A DNA stretch of 60,331 bases from CAZAYY01 sp964489525 (GTDB lineage: Bacteria; Chloroflexota; Anaerolineae; Anaerolineales; JABWBV01). Position numbers and translations under genes: made by a program. This document shows positions 41,994 to 49,706 of this stretch, in pieces. Within the stretch, counting starts at the first letter, position 1, and each line of letters begins with the position of its first letter. The stretch spans positions 1 to 60,331 of the forward strand of contig CAZAYY010000024.1 in NCBI GenBank assembly GCA_964489525.1, read 5' to 3'. The notes beneath the pieces are model-generated. The model was not told the origin of the DNA. It saw only the letters and a program-made list of their open reading frames with translations, and made no database searches.

Positions 41994-44877
41994 CGGCTTC
42001 CATCCATTGTCGCACGGTTTCGATTGTGGGGACTTTGAACTCTTTGACTTTTACACCATTTTGGAGGTAGCCAAATTCTTCCATCTTGCGGGTGATTTCG
42101 CGGTTGATGACGATGATGGAATTATCAATGGCCACCCGTGGGTTAACCCCATCGAACACAATTTTGTTCCAGGCATTGCTTAATTCGCGTTCTTGCATGT
42201 AGCTGCCCGGCAGTTTAACCGGCTCTTGCAGCCATTCCCACTGTGCCAGGATCACTTCTTTGTGCTGTTCGGGTATGGGCAGGTATTGGAACGCTTCAAC
42301 ATTGGCCGAGTTCCACAGGTATTCCACACCATAATTTAAAATTAGCTGCTGTTGAAAATCTACCTGGGTTTCGGTGGACATCCACCACTTTAAAAATTCC
42401 CAGGATTCCGTGGGCTGGTCTGTGGCGGCGAACATAATACTGGCCTGGGCCGAGCCTGTGGCATAGCGGTTTTGGGTGCCATCCGGCAGCACCGTGGCCG
42501 GGTAGAGGTCAATTTCCCATAAACCATTGATTTCCGGGGCAGCCGTAAGCAGTTTGATGTAGGTTTCAAAGTTCGACACACCGATGGGCAGGGTGCCATA
42601 ACGGAAACTGTCGTAGAAATTGGCTGTGGTGAGGGGCATGCCATAAATGGTGAAGCTTTCGGCCATGAACTTGATGGCACTGATGGCCTCTTCGCTATCC
42701 AGGCCCGTGGAAAAACCATCGGGGGTGTAGAGGTCGGCCCCATAATTGAATAGATAGGGAGCAGTTATCAGGTAGCCTTTCATACCACTGCCGCTTGAAA
42801 GCGGGGTATTGAAGTTCATCCCGTAGCGCTGAAGTTCTGGCAAAATGTCGATCACTTCGTCCCATGTGGTAGGCACCGGAATGCCAAGTGAATTCAGGAC
42901 ATCTTTGCGGTAGTAGGTTACCCAAAAATCCTGGGTTTCGGGAATGGCATAAACCGAATCATTAATAATGTAGCTGAGTAAAGCGCCGGGGGAGTAGACG
43001 CGAATAAACCCATCAAAATCCGGGAAAGCGCGTAAATCGTAGAGCGCGTTGCGAATGGCCAGTTCGTAAGGCACGTTGGTACTCACCCCCAGGGCCACAT
43101 CGGGCTGGATGCCCGCCGCATTGGCCAAAACTAACTTGGACTCGTTGGGCATGATTGAAAACTTGACTTTAATGCCCGTCTCCCGGGTAAATCCTTCATC
43201 CGTGAGGGTTTGCAGCAAATCCACATATTGGCGTGGGCGATTAACCCAAACTTCAACCTCGTCTTCAGCGGCCCCAATGGACTGGTATGGGTTGGGCCTG
43301 AAGGAGTTCACGAAGCGCTTTACTCCCTCTGTGAGCCTTGTAATGAAGTTCGCGCGAGTTCTAACTGGCGGGGTATCGGGGGAGTGGATGTAGATCTTAT
43401 CCAACGCCAGGGGCTGCTGCTGCAAAGTGGGCAGAATGCTGCCCAGCAGCTGGGCCGCTGAACCAGAACCTTCCGAAAAGCGGTTCATGCGAATGGGGAT
43501 GGAATTCGGATCTTCGGCCAGGAAGCGAATGTTGTCAATGGCCATCTGGTAGGTCAGGATCTCTTGCGAGCCGCCGCTCTGGTTGATGGCTAACAAGACC
43601 TGCAGGTCTGTTTCCAAATCATCCGCGATGGCAATCAACTGTTCGCGGATATCGGGAATATAATCCGAAATTTCCCACTCTTTGAAGCGATCTACCTGGT
43701 TGCCGGTCAGTTTCTTTATTTCTAAAGAAAGGGTATTGATATCAATCAGGACTTTTTGAATTTTATCAATGGCGGTTTTGTAGGGTGAGTTGGTGGCTTC
43801 AAGCCCCAAGACATGCCGCCCCTGGGTGAGATATATTTTGTAGGGGGTATCGCCGCCAAGAGGCATGTAGGTCCAATCCGGCGTGTAGGGAAAGGGGACT
43901 TCGTTTAATGGCTCGAACAAAACCACATCATCTATGGTGATTCGGCGAAAAACGGTGAAATTATTTTTATACCCCTGGAAAGCGTGCAGGGTGATTTGAT
44001 ACAGGCCATCCTGGGGGACATCAAAGGCATAATAGACGGTGCTTCCGCTGCGCCGCCAGCTTTCGCCTCCCATGGTGTTCAGGGGCAGGCGGTAGGTGTC
44101 GTAGGGGGTAACGTTCAGGCTGCGGTCACTGACCGGGCGAACGGAGGTGTCATTTTTATAAGAGGGATATTCGGCTTCAAGTTCAATTAAAACCCCAGAA
44201 CTGCCGGGGGCTGGGTTGGCGTTCAGGTATTCGGTGTAATCGGGGTAGCCCGAAAAAGGCACCAGGTAAATACTACCCAGGAGCATGGACTCGCGAGACT
44301 GGGTGTAGACCAGGCTGTGGCTGCCGGCTTGCAGGAAAATTTGAAGCGGGTATTCCAGGCTAAAATTGGCATCTCGCAAGGGAGCTTTCGACCAGCGCAC
44401 CAAACGCTGCTGGCGAATGAGCGCATCGTTGCCGTAGCGGTCCAGGGGGAACTGGTCTACACTGTTTTCATAGTAAATGGGAAACACCAAACGGCGAAAA
44501 TCGGCTTGAGGAAAAGCCCCATCCACCAATAACTGGCCTTCGGGGGCGTTGATAAAAGATTCATACGCGGCCATGTCGAAATAGACCATGTAGGTGCCAT
44601 CCTGCGGAATGGAAACTTCTACCTGGACACGATCACCCGGAGCAAGCAGCACGCTGGGTTTAAGGTACATTTGGGCGTAGGAATCGCTTGCCAGGGGCAG
44701 GCCAAACACATCTGCCTGGTATTCAAGCGCCTGAGCGGTTGATGCCTGCGCAGGATTCGCCCGTTGAAGGGCGGTATGCGGTGAGGAAATCAACGCAGCA
44801 TTCGCCGAAAGCGGCAAGAAAACCGCCAACAGAAACGCAAGACTTAAGATGATAAATATTCGCCTGGTTTTGTTCAT
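41983..44877 (-). CDS. Giant extracellular solute-binding protein with N-terminal beta-sandwich domains
   Basis: At 964 residues this is about twice the usual length of a CUT1 binding protein. A signal peptide (RRIFIILSLAFLLAVFLPLSANA) without an obvious lipobox is followed by two beta-rich domains (about 45-215 and 220-360, LIELEAEYPSYKN, GSTVYYAFDVPQDGLYQITLHAF) that look like carbohydrate-binding modules. A helical linker covers about 365-500. The C-terminal ~420 residues (from EDEVEVWVNRPRQYVDLLQTLTDEGF) form a complete type-1 sugar-binding protein. The probable function is to hold a polymer or long oligosaccharide and pass it to permease pair A. It is 79 bases downstream of the normal binding-protein gene across a strong hairpin. 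Confidence 0.85.
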   Translation of the reverse strand: MNKTRRIFIILSLAFLLAVFLPLSANAALISSPHTALQRANPAQASTAQALEYQADVFGLPLASDSYAQMYLKPSVLLAPGDRVQVEVSIPQDGTYMVYFDMAAYESFINAPEGQLLVDGAFPQADFRRLVFPIYYENSVDQFPLDRYGNDALIRQQRLVRWSKAPLRDANFSLEYPLQIFLQAGSHSLVYTQSRESMLLGSIYLVPFSGYPDYTEYLNANPAPGSSGVLIELEAEYPSYKNDTSVRPVSDRSLNVTPYDTYRLPLNTMGGESWRRSGSTVYYAFDVPQDGLYQITLHAFQGYKNNFTVFRRITIDDVVLFEPLNEVPFPYTPDWTYMPLGGDTPYKIYLTQGRHVLGLEATNSPYKTAIDKIQKVLIDINTLSLEIKKLTGNQVDRFKEWEISDYIPDIREQLIAIADDLETDLQVLLAINQSGGSQEILTYQMAIDNIRFLAEDPNSIPIRMNRFSEGSGSAAQLLGSILPTLQQQPLALDKIYIHSPDTPPVRTRANFITRLTEGVKRFVNSFRPNPYQSIGAAEDEVEVWVNRPRQYVDLLQTLTDEGFTRETGIKVKFSIMPNESKLVLANAAGIQPDVALGVSTNVPYELAIRNALYDLRAFPDFDGFIRVYSPGALLSYIINDSVYAIPETQDFWVTYYRKDVLNSLGIPVPTTWDEVIDILPELQRYGMNFNTPLSSGSGMKGYLITAPYLFNYGADLYTPDGFSTGLDSEEAISAIKFMAESFTIYGMPLTTANFYDSFRYGTLPIGVSNFETYIKLLTAAPEINGLWEIDLYPATVLPDGTQNRYATGSAQASIMFAATDQPTESWEFLKWWMSTETQVDFQQQLILNYGVEYLWNSANVEAFQYLPIPEQHKEVILAQWEWLQEPVKLPGSYMQERELSNAWNKIVFDGVNPRVAIDNSIIVINREITRKMEEFGYLQNGVKVKEFKVPTIETVRQWMEADDQ

Positions 44878-44909
44878 ACCGGGTTTCCTGGTGGGTTGGT
44901 TTCCGGTTC

Positions 44910-44943
44910 AAAAAGGGCGCTGCGGCATGCCGCAGCGCCCTTT
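44910..44943 (-). terminator. Hairpin inside the operon, partial terminator or mRNA stabiliser
   Basis: The bases 44912-44943 form a perfect 32-base palindrome around GCATGC, followed on the minus strand by five T residues. It sits between the two binding-protein genes. In an operon that clearly continues, such a structure usually lowers downstream expression or protects the upstream message, giving more of the 466-residue binding protein than of the membrane parts. Confidence 0.7.
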
Positions 44944-44956
44944 GTAAGTTCACCGG

Positions 44957-46357
44957 CTACTTGGGGAGAGCAGCAGCAGCGTCTGCAAGAATTTTGTTGG
45001 CAAATTCTTCCAGTTTTGCAGCGTAGTCTTCGTATTTGTAGCGGCCGTCGTTGGCGAAGTTGAACATGTACCACATGTTGACATCCTTGTCATCACCCAC
45101 GTCAATGCCAGGTTTGCCTTCCCAGCGGGCGTTGATGTAGCCAGGGATAATCTTGGCGAGGGATTCAATCATGCTGTTGTCGAGGTTCTCCAGGGCTTTG
45201 AGCACACCGGGTTTGTCCACGAAGGTCTTATACAGTTCAATGGAAGCAGGGTCCACCGAGAGGGGCATCTTGGGGGCAGAGCCAGCGGCGCGAGCCAGTT
45301 CGGCCTCTTTCTTGTAGGCTTCGGGGGAGAAGGTCATCCACTTGGCAAACATGTAGGCTTCTTCAACGTTCTTGGCTGTCTTGGAGACAACAATCACGTC
45401 GGCAACCAGCGCCTGGTTGCCACCGGGAACGCCGACAAAGTCCCAATCGAAGGTGGCGTTTTGGACATAGTTGGGCAGCGCCCAGGAGGCATCCCAACGC
45501 AGGCCCACTTCCTGGTTCAGGAACAGTTCCCATGGGCCGACGGATTTGAAGTTGGCTTTCTGTTCGTCGGACAGGCCCTGCCAGGTGTAACCTTTCATTT
45601 CGCCGGTCTTGGCAATTGCTTCTTTGAAAGCGGCCGAGTTGTAGTTCATTTTGGCGCCGTCAAAGCTGAACCATTTCAAGTTGGGGTCAATGGCATTGGA
45701 ATACCAACCCGTCACAAATTCCTGCTCATCCAGGCCAAGAACGCCCTGCGGAATGTTGTTGAGGGAGGTTACTGCATTCATGAAGTCTTCAACCGAAAAA
45801 CCATATTCAGGGGCGTCGAGGTTGGCGGCTTCGTACAGGTCTTTGTTGACAAAATAGCCCATGATGAACTGGGCAGCGGGCAGACCCATGACCTTGCCAG
45901 AGTAGGTAAAGCCATCTTTCAGCGCCTGGGGCACGTTGGCCCAATCGGCATCGGCAGCAGTCAGGGCGGTCAGGTCAGCCAGCCAGCCATTGGAAACGTA
46001 GAGCGGGACGTTGTTCGCCATGAAGACATCGGGCAGTTCGCCTTTGGCAGCGTAAGCGGTCAGAATGGCATCCCAGCCGCCTTCGCCGGACATATCCACA
46101 AATTCAACGGTGACATGGGGATACATATCCGTATAGGCCTTCACCAGCTGGCGCTGGATGTTGTTCTCTTCTTCAGTGCCCAGGTTCCAGTTTGCGTAGC
46201 GCAGGGTGATGGGTTCTGGCACGGGGGTCGCGGTGGGCTCAACCACAACCACCTGGGTTGGTTCGGCCGTTTCTTCGGCGGCGGTGGTGCAGCCGGCCAG
46301 GCCAGCAACCAATAATACAGCCAAAATCATCACAAACATCTTGATATAGCTTTTCAT
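44957..46357 (-). CDS. Carbohydrate ABC transporter substrate-binding lipoprotein
   Basis: This 466-residue type-1 extracellular sugar-binding protein has a lipobox (GLAGC, Cys23), a Thr/Glu/Pro linker, and the ligand-binding fold from ITLRYANWNLG. The motif ELPDVFMANNVPLYVSNGWLADLTAL and a C-terminal helical run are typical of CUT1 family members. ACAGGAG precedes the ATG by eight bases. It is separated from the GH94 gene by 179 bases with weak hairpins and from the giant binding protein by a strong hairpin. It probably serves one of the two permease pairs; which one is not decidable. Confidence 0.92.
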   Translation of the reverse strand: MKSYIKMFVMILAVLLVAGLAGCTTAAEETAEPTQVVVVEPTATPVPEPITLRYANWNLGTEEENNIQRQLVKAYTDMYPHVTVEFVDMSGEGGWDAILTAYAAKGELPDVFMANNVPLYVSNGWLADLTALTAADADWANVPQALKDGFTYSGKVMGLPAAQFIMGYFVNKDLYEAANLDAPEYGFSVEDFMNAVTSLNNIPQGVLGLDEQEFVTGWYSNAIDPNLKWFSFDGAKMNYNSAAFKEAIAKTGEMKGYTWQGLSDEQKANFKSVGPWELFLNQEVGLRWDASWALPNYVQNATFDWDFVGVPGGNQALVADVIVVSKTAKNVEEAYMFAKWMTFSPEAYKKEAELARAAGSAPKMPLSVDPASIELYKTFVDKPGVLKALENLDNSMIESLAKIIPGYINARWEGKPGIDVGDDKDVNMWYMFNFANDGRYKYEDYAAKLEEFANKILADAAAALPK

Positions 46358-46409
46358 TTTTATCTCCTGTAAGGTTAAAACTCAAAATCCACATAAAGGG
46401 TGAAAAAAA

Positions 46410-46440
46410 TTAATCAGGATCTGTCAATAAGCACCTCCTC
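46410..46440 (-). other. Possible leader minicistron before the binding-protein gene
   Basis: On the minus strand GAGGAGG (about 46440-46434) precedes TTG ACA GAT CCT GAT TAA (46427-46410), a five-codon frame with ideal spacing, 52 bases ahead of the binding-protein start. It could be a leader peptide or a chance match. No other feature is convincing in the gap. Confidence 0.25.
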
Positions 46441-46507
46441 AAGGGTAACCTTTTCTCTTACGCACCTTGATTAACGATCATTTTTCAGGCTCACCCCCAC
46501 CACGCCC

Positions 46508-46532
46508 TGCGTGATGAGGATGCATTCACGCA
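46508..46532 (-). terminator. Weak hairpin after the GH94 gene
   Basis: Arms TGCGTGA (46508-46514) and TCACGCA (46526-46532) form a 7-bp stem five bases past the GH94 stop. There is no T-run, so it is more likely an mRNA end-stabiliser or pause than a full terminator. Confidence 0.3.
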
Positions 46533-46536
46533 AGAA

Positions 46537-48918
46537 CTATCCTAAAACAACTTCTACCTGGTGGGTTTTACCATCGGAAAAGATGGGTAATAAATTGCCC
46601 GGATGGGGCAAACCATCAATCTGAACCGACTTCACTCCTTTATGAACATGGTCAGGGTTGCGAACCTCAACCTGGTAGGTGGCGCCGCGGAACTGACGGG
46701 TCACTTTAAAACCAGGCCACTCTGCCGGGATGGAAGGGTCTACCAGCAGGCCATCGCGCTGGGGGCGAATGCCCAAAATCCAGTGGGTGGCCATCCGGTG
46801 CAGCCACTGGGAAGAGCCGGTATACCAGGTCCAGCCGCCCCGGCCATAAAACTCAGAAAGGGGGCCATCAATGTTGCCGGGGGTGACATACGGCTCGGCT
46901 TTGTATACATCAATATCCACCGAGCGGTTGGGCGGGCAAATTCTGCGGTAGGCTTCGTATGCCAGGTCTGGCCTTCCAGCCAGAGTATACGCCCATACCG
47001 ACCAGGTGGCGGCGTGGGTATAAACCCCACCGTTTTCGCGCAAACCGGGAGCATAGCGGGTAACATAACCAATATCCGGGCGCGGCCGGGTGAAAGCCGG
47101 GTAGTTCAGCAGGGTTCCGTAATCTTTAAGCAGGTGTTGCGTAACCGAATCCATGGCCTGGGCAGCCCTTTCCGGGCTGGCAATTCCGCTGATCACTGCC
47201 CAGTTGTTGGGCATCAGAAAAATCTTGCCTTCTTCATTCTCTTTGGAGCCGAGCAGCAGCCCATCATCCGTAGTGGCCTGCAAATACCATTCGCCATCCC
47301 AGCCGTGCTCATTCATGGCGTGTTTCAGGCTGGCACGCACGGTTTCACAGCGGTTGGCAAAACGCGCATCGCCTTTTGCTTCAGCCAACGGGATGAACGA
47401 CCCCAAAATCATGTATAAAAATTCGGCCACCCAGAAGCTTTCGCCTTTGAGCAGGGTACCCACCGCACTGAGGCCGTCGTTCCAGTCGTGGTCGCCCATC
47501 AACGGAATGCCGCGCGGCGAAAACCGTGAGAAAGAACGCTCAATGGCCCGTTTGCAGTGATCGTACAGGGGTTCAGCAGGGCCGTTCAGATAGGGGATTT
47601 TTTCGTCCAGGATGCCCAGGTCGTTGGTTTCATTTAAGTAGGAATCCAGGATGAAAGGCAGCCAGAGCAAATCATCCGAGCAGTTGGTGCGCGGCCCGCC
47701 GCCCCGAATTGAAAACCACCAATGGAGCACATCGCCTTCGATGAACTGTTGGGCGGCGTGCATGAGAAGCTGCTTACGGGTGTAGCCCGGCTTACTCACC
47801 AGAAAAATCTGGCTGTCTTGAAGCTGGTCGCGATAGCCATAGCCAGCAGATACCTGGTAAAAAGCTGATTTGCCCCACAACCTGCAGGAGATGGACTGGT
47901 ATTTCAACCAGTAGTTGGTCATAAAGTTGAGGGCTTCGTCTGGGGTTTCCACCTTTTCGGTGTCTACAAAGCGCGACCAAAAGTCTTGCACTGCCTGCAA
48001 GGTTTGCTGGCTCTGGGCAGGTGAGGTATAGCGGCGAACCAGGTCGAGTGCATCTTCCCGGCCATCTTCCGCTGCACCGAGGGTGAAGACCACGGTTTTG
48101 GTCTCTCCGGGAGCCAGGCGAACTTCCACCTGCAGGGCGGCAATGGCATCGGTAAAACGCCCGGTGCGTCCGGCCAGCCGGGGTTGGAACATGGCCTGGG
48201 GCTTGTCGTCATTACGGTACAGACCCATGAACGATTCTTTATCACAGTCAAACGATTTAAGCGGTTCGCTGGCCGCCATGAAGGCAGTATAGGGCCAATC
48301 TACGTTGTTGTGACGGCCTTTATCATCCGCAAAGCCCCACAGGCATTTGCGGGCAAACACAGCCTGGTTGGCCGGGTCGGCAGAAGTTTCAATAAACAAT
48401 TTGTGAAATTCGCGGTGTTCGTCCGGGGCAAAGCCCAGGCCCCACTCGGCATAGGTGGTCAGGTCTAACAGGCGTTCGGTTTCGCCCTGGTTGGTCAGGG
48501 TTAGTGAAAACACCTCCACCGGGTCGGATGGGGCCACAAAAACGGTCAGCTCACTGGCCATTTGGTTCACCCGCTGGCGGAATACCGAATAGCCCAGGCC
48601 ATGGACTACCGCATATTCATCGGCTGGGTGCATGACCGGTTTATAGGCTGCAGACCAGTAATCCCCGCTGTGCACATCACGGATGTAGATGTACTTGCCC
48701 CAATTGTCTTTAACCAGGTCTTGAAAGGAACGGGTGATGCGGTTTTGCCCAGCATTGCCCCGCCAGCTAAAGCCAGACCCGGTTTGTGAGATCATGAAGG
48801 CATAATCGCCGTTGCTGATGATGTTGCCCCAGGGGCGCGGGGTATGGGGAGTGGTAACGATATACGCTCTGCCATCTTCCGAAAAGTAACCAAAAGGATT
48901 TTCGTACTTTTTATTCAT
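46537..48918 (-). CDS. GH94 glycoside phosphorylase
   Basis: This 793-residue cytosolic phosphorylase releases glucose 1-phosphate from a beta-linked gluco-oligosaccharide, saving ATP. The N-terminal beta-sandwich starts YENPFGYFSEDGRAYIV. The (alpha/alpha)6 domain carries GYRDQLQDSQIFL and the catalytic Asp481 in DWNDGLSAVG. Its length is near cellobiose/laminaribiose phosphorylases and shorter than the known 1,2-beta-oligoglucan phosphorylase (about 1,100), so the exact linkage is open. GH144 context favours sophorose or sophoro-oligosaccharides. The ATG at 48918 has AAGGG upstream; an open frame to 48984 would start inside the leader. It is the first gene of the operon, directly behind the LacI operator. 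Confidence 0.9.
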   Translation of the reverse strand: MNKKYENPFGYFSEDGRAYIVTTPHTPRPWGNIISNGDYAFMISQTGSGFSWRGNAGQNRITRSFQDLVKDNWGKYIYIRDVHSGDYWSAAYKPVMHPADEYAVVHGLGYSVFRQRVNQMASELTVFVAPSDPVEVFSLTLTNQGETERLLDLTTYAEWGLGFAPDEHREFHKLFIETSADPANQAVFARKCLWGFADDKGRHNNVDWPYTAFMAASEPLKSFDCDKESFMGLYRNDDKPQAMFQPRLAGRTGRFTDAIAALQVEVRLAPGETKTVVFTLGAAEDGREDALDLVRRYTSPAQSQQTLQAVQDFWSRFVDTEKVETPDEALNFMTNYWLKYQSISCRLWGKSAFYQVSAGYGYRDQLQDSQIFLVSKPGYTRKQLLMHAAQQFIEGDVLHWWFSIRGGGPRTNCSDDLLWLPFILDSYLNETNDLGILDEKIPYLNGPAEPLYDHCKRAIERSFSRFSPRGIPLMGDHDWNDGLSAVGTLLKGESFWVAEFLYMILGSFIPLAEAKGDARFANRCETVRASLKHAMNEHGWDGEWYLQATTDDGLLLGSKENEEGKIFLMPNNWAVISGIASPERAAQAMDSVTQHLLKDYGTLLNYPAFTRPRPDIGYVTRYAPGLRENGGVYTHAATWSVWAYTLAGRPDLAYEAYRRICPPNRSVDIDVYKAEPYVTPGNIDGPLSEFYGRGGWTWYTGSSQWLHRMATHWILGIRPQRDGLLVDPSIPAEWPGFKVTRQFRGATYQVEVRNPDHVHKGVKSVQIDGLPHPGNLLPIFSDGKTHQVEVVLG

Positions 48919-48989
48919 ACTACCCTTAGCAGAAGAAGCAATTAAAGGAGGAAAAACCACCTTTTGCGAATTATTGATGTACATCCTGG

Positions 48990-49049
48990 TGTAGTGAAAC
49001 GTTTCACTACACTATAAAATAAATTATCATAGGATTTTTACTTTGTCAA
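48990..49049 (-). promoter_or_regulatory. Promoter and LacI-type operator of the long glucan operon
   Basis: On the minus strand TTGACA (49049-49044), 17 bases, TAATTT (49026-49021) form the promoter. Immediately downstream, covering or just after the start point, GTAGTGAAACGTTTCACTAC (48991-49010) is a perfect 20-base palindrome (22 with flanks) centred on CG, the classic LacI-family operator form. The remaining gap to 49268 holds a GCCGG/CCGGC hairpin near 49098-49119 and nothing else recognisable. Confidence 0.88.
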
Positions 49050-49268
49050 GTAAAGAACCTGAAGTAAACAAAATATTAAGGAAAAGGGAGGCGCTGGGCC
49101 GGTTGGATTCGCACCCGGCAGGCGAACCAGAAGCCAGAAGGTGCAATTGCGCACAATACCCAACTTTAAGATATACTTTTGACCAAATCTGCCTGCCTCG
49201 ACCTACCCACTTCAACTACCGGGCAACCAGGCGAGGTATACGCAAACTTTACACAACAGGAAGATAAG

Positions 49269-49655
49269 ATGCAAAAAACCGCGAACCGTTTTGATGGAAT
49301 CATTTGCCGGGCTCTGTGGGTGACACCAGACCCGGTGGTGGACGACATTCAAGGCGAAGAATCCAAAAAATTAATCGGCGCATCGCTAATGATCAGCGCC
49401 GTACGCTGCACACTGCAGTACGCCGTACTGCCCTTTGTTTTACCCCTGATTGGCATGGCAGCGGGCTGGGCACTGGGCATCACCATGCTGATCAGCGGGG
49501 CGGCCATGGTGGCGATCATCACCAGCTTGCGCCGCATGTGGAAAACCAACTACACCCACCGCTACCGCTACCTGGCCATTGCCATTCCGGCGTTCCTTGT
49601 GTTGGCGGTGTTCTTCACCCTGGACATAATTTCTATTCTGAACGGGGGTGCTTAG
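49269..49655 (+). CDS. Small integral membrane protein of unknown function
   Basis: I do not recognise this 128-residue protein. A polar N-terminal ~35 residues (RFDGIICRALWVTPDPVVDDIQGEESKKLIG) precedes three hydrophobic helices at about 36-60, 62-82 and 98-122, separated by a basic loop (RRMWKTNYTHRYR). AGGAAG lies upstream of the ATG at 49269. It is transcribed divergently from the glucan operon, so shared regulation from the 350-base intergenic region is possible but not shown. Confidence 0.65.
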   Translation: MQKTANRFDGIICRALWVTPDPVVDDIQGEESKKLIGASLMISAVRCTLQYAVLPFVLPLIGMAAGWALGITMLISGAAMVAIITSLRRMWKTNYTHRYRYLAIAIPAFLVLAVFFTLDIISILNGGA

Positions 49656-49685
49656 CACACTTCCGGTTCAGCCCCCAATAATAAA

Positions 49686-49706
49686 AACGCCAAACAGGTT
49701 GGCGTT
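49686..49706. terminator. Terminator between convergent genes
   Basis: AACGCCAA (49686-49693) and TTGGCGTT (49699-49706) form an 8-bp stem with a 5-base loop. A-rich sequence on its left gives a T-run for the minus strand. It overlaps the stop codon of the propeller gene. Confidence 0.6.

Noticed and set aside
46399..46427. TTGACA (minus strand) as an internal promoter for the binding-protein gene
   Set aside because: No acceptable -10 element is found 15-19 bases downstream; the bases fall in a T-run and TTCACC.
46480..46500. TGATTAACGATCA as a third LacI operator before the binding-protein gene
   Set aside because: It has only TGAT/ATCA arms around an odd centre and lacks the AAACGTTT core shared by the two convincing sites.
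49095..49125. tRNA-like T-arm (GGTTGGATTCGCACC)
   Set aside because: No acceptor stem, anticodon arm or CCA end fits around it; only a 5-bp GC hairpin is present.
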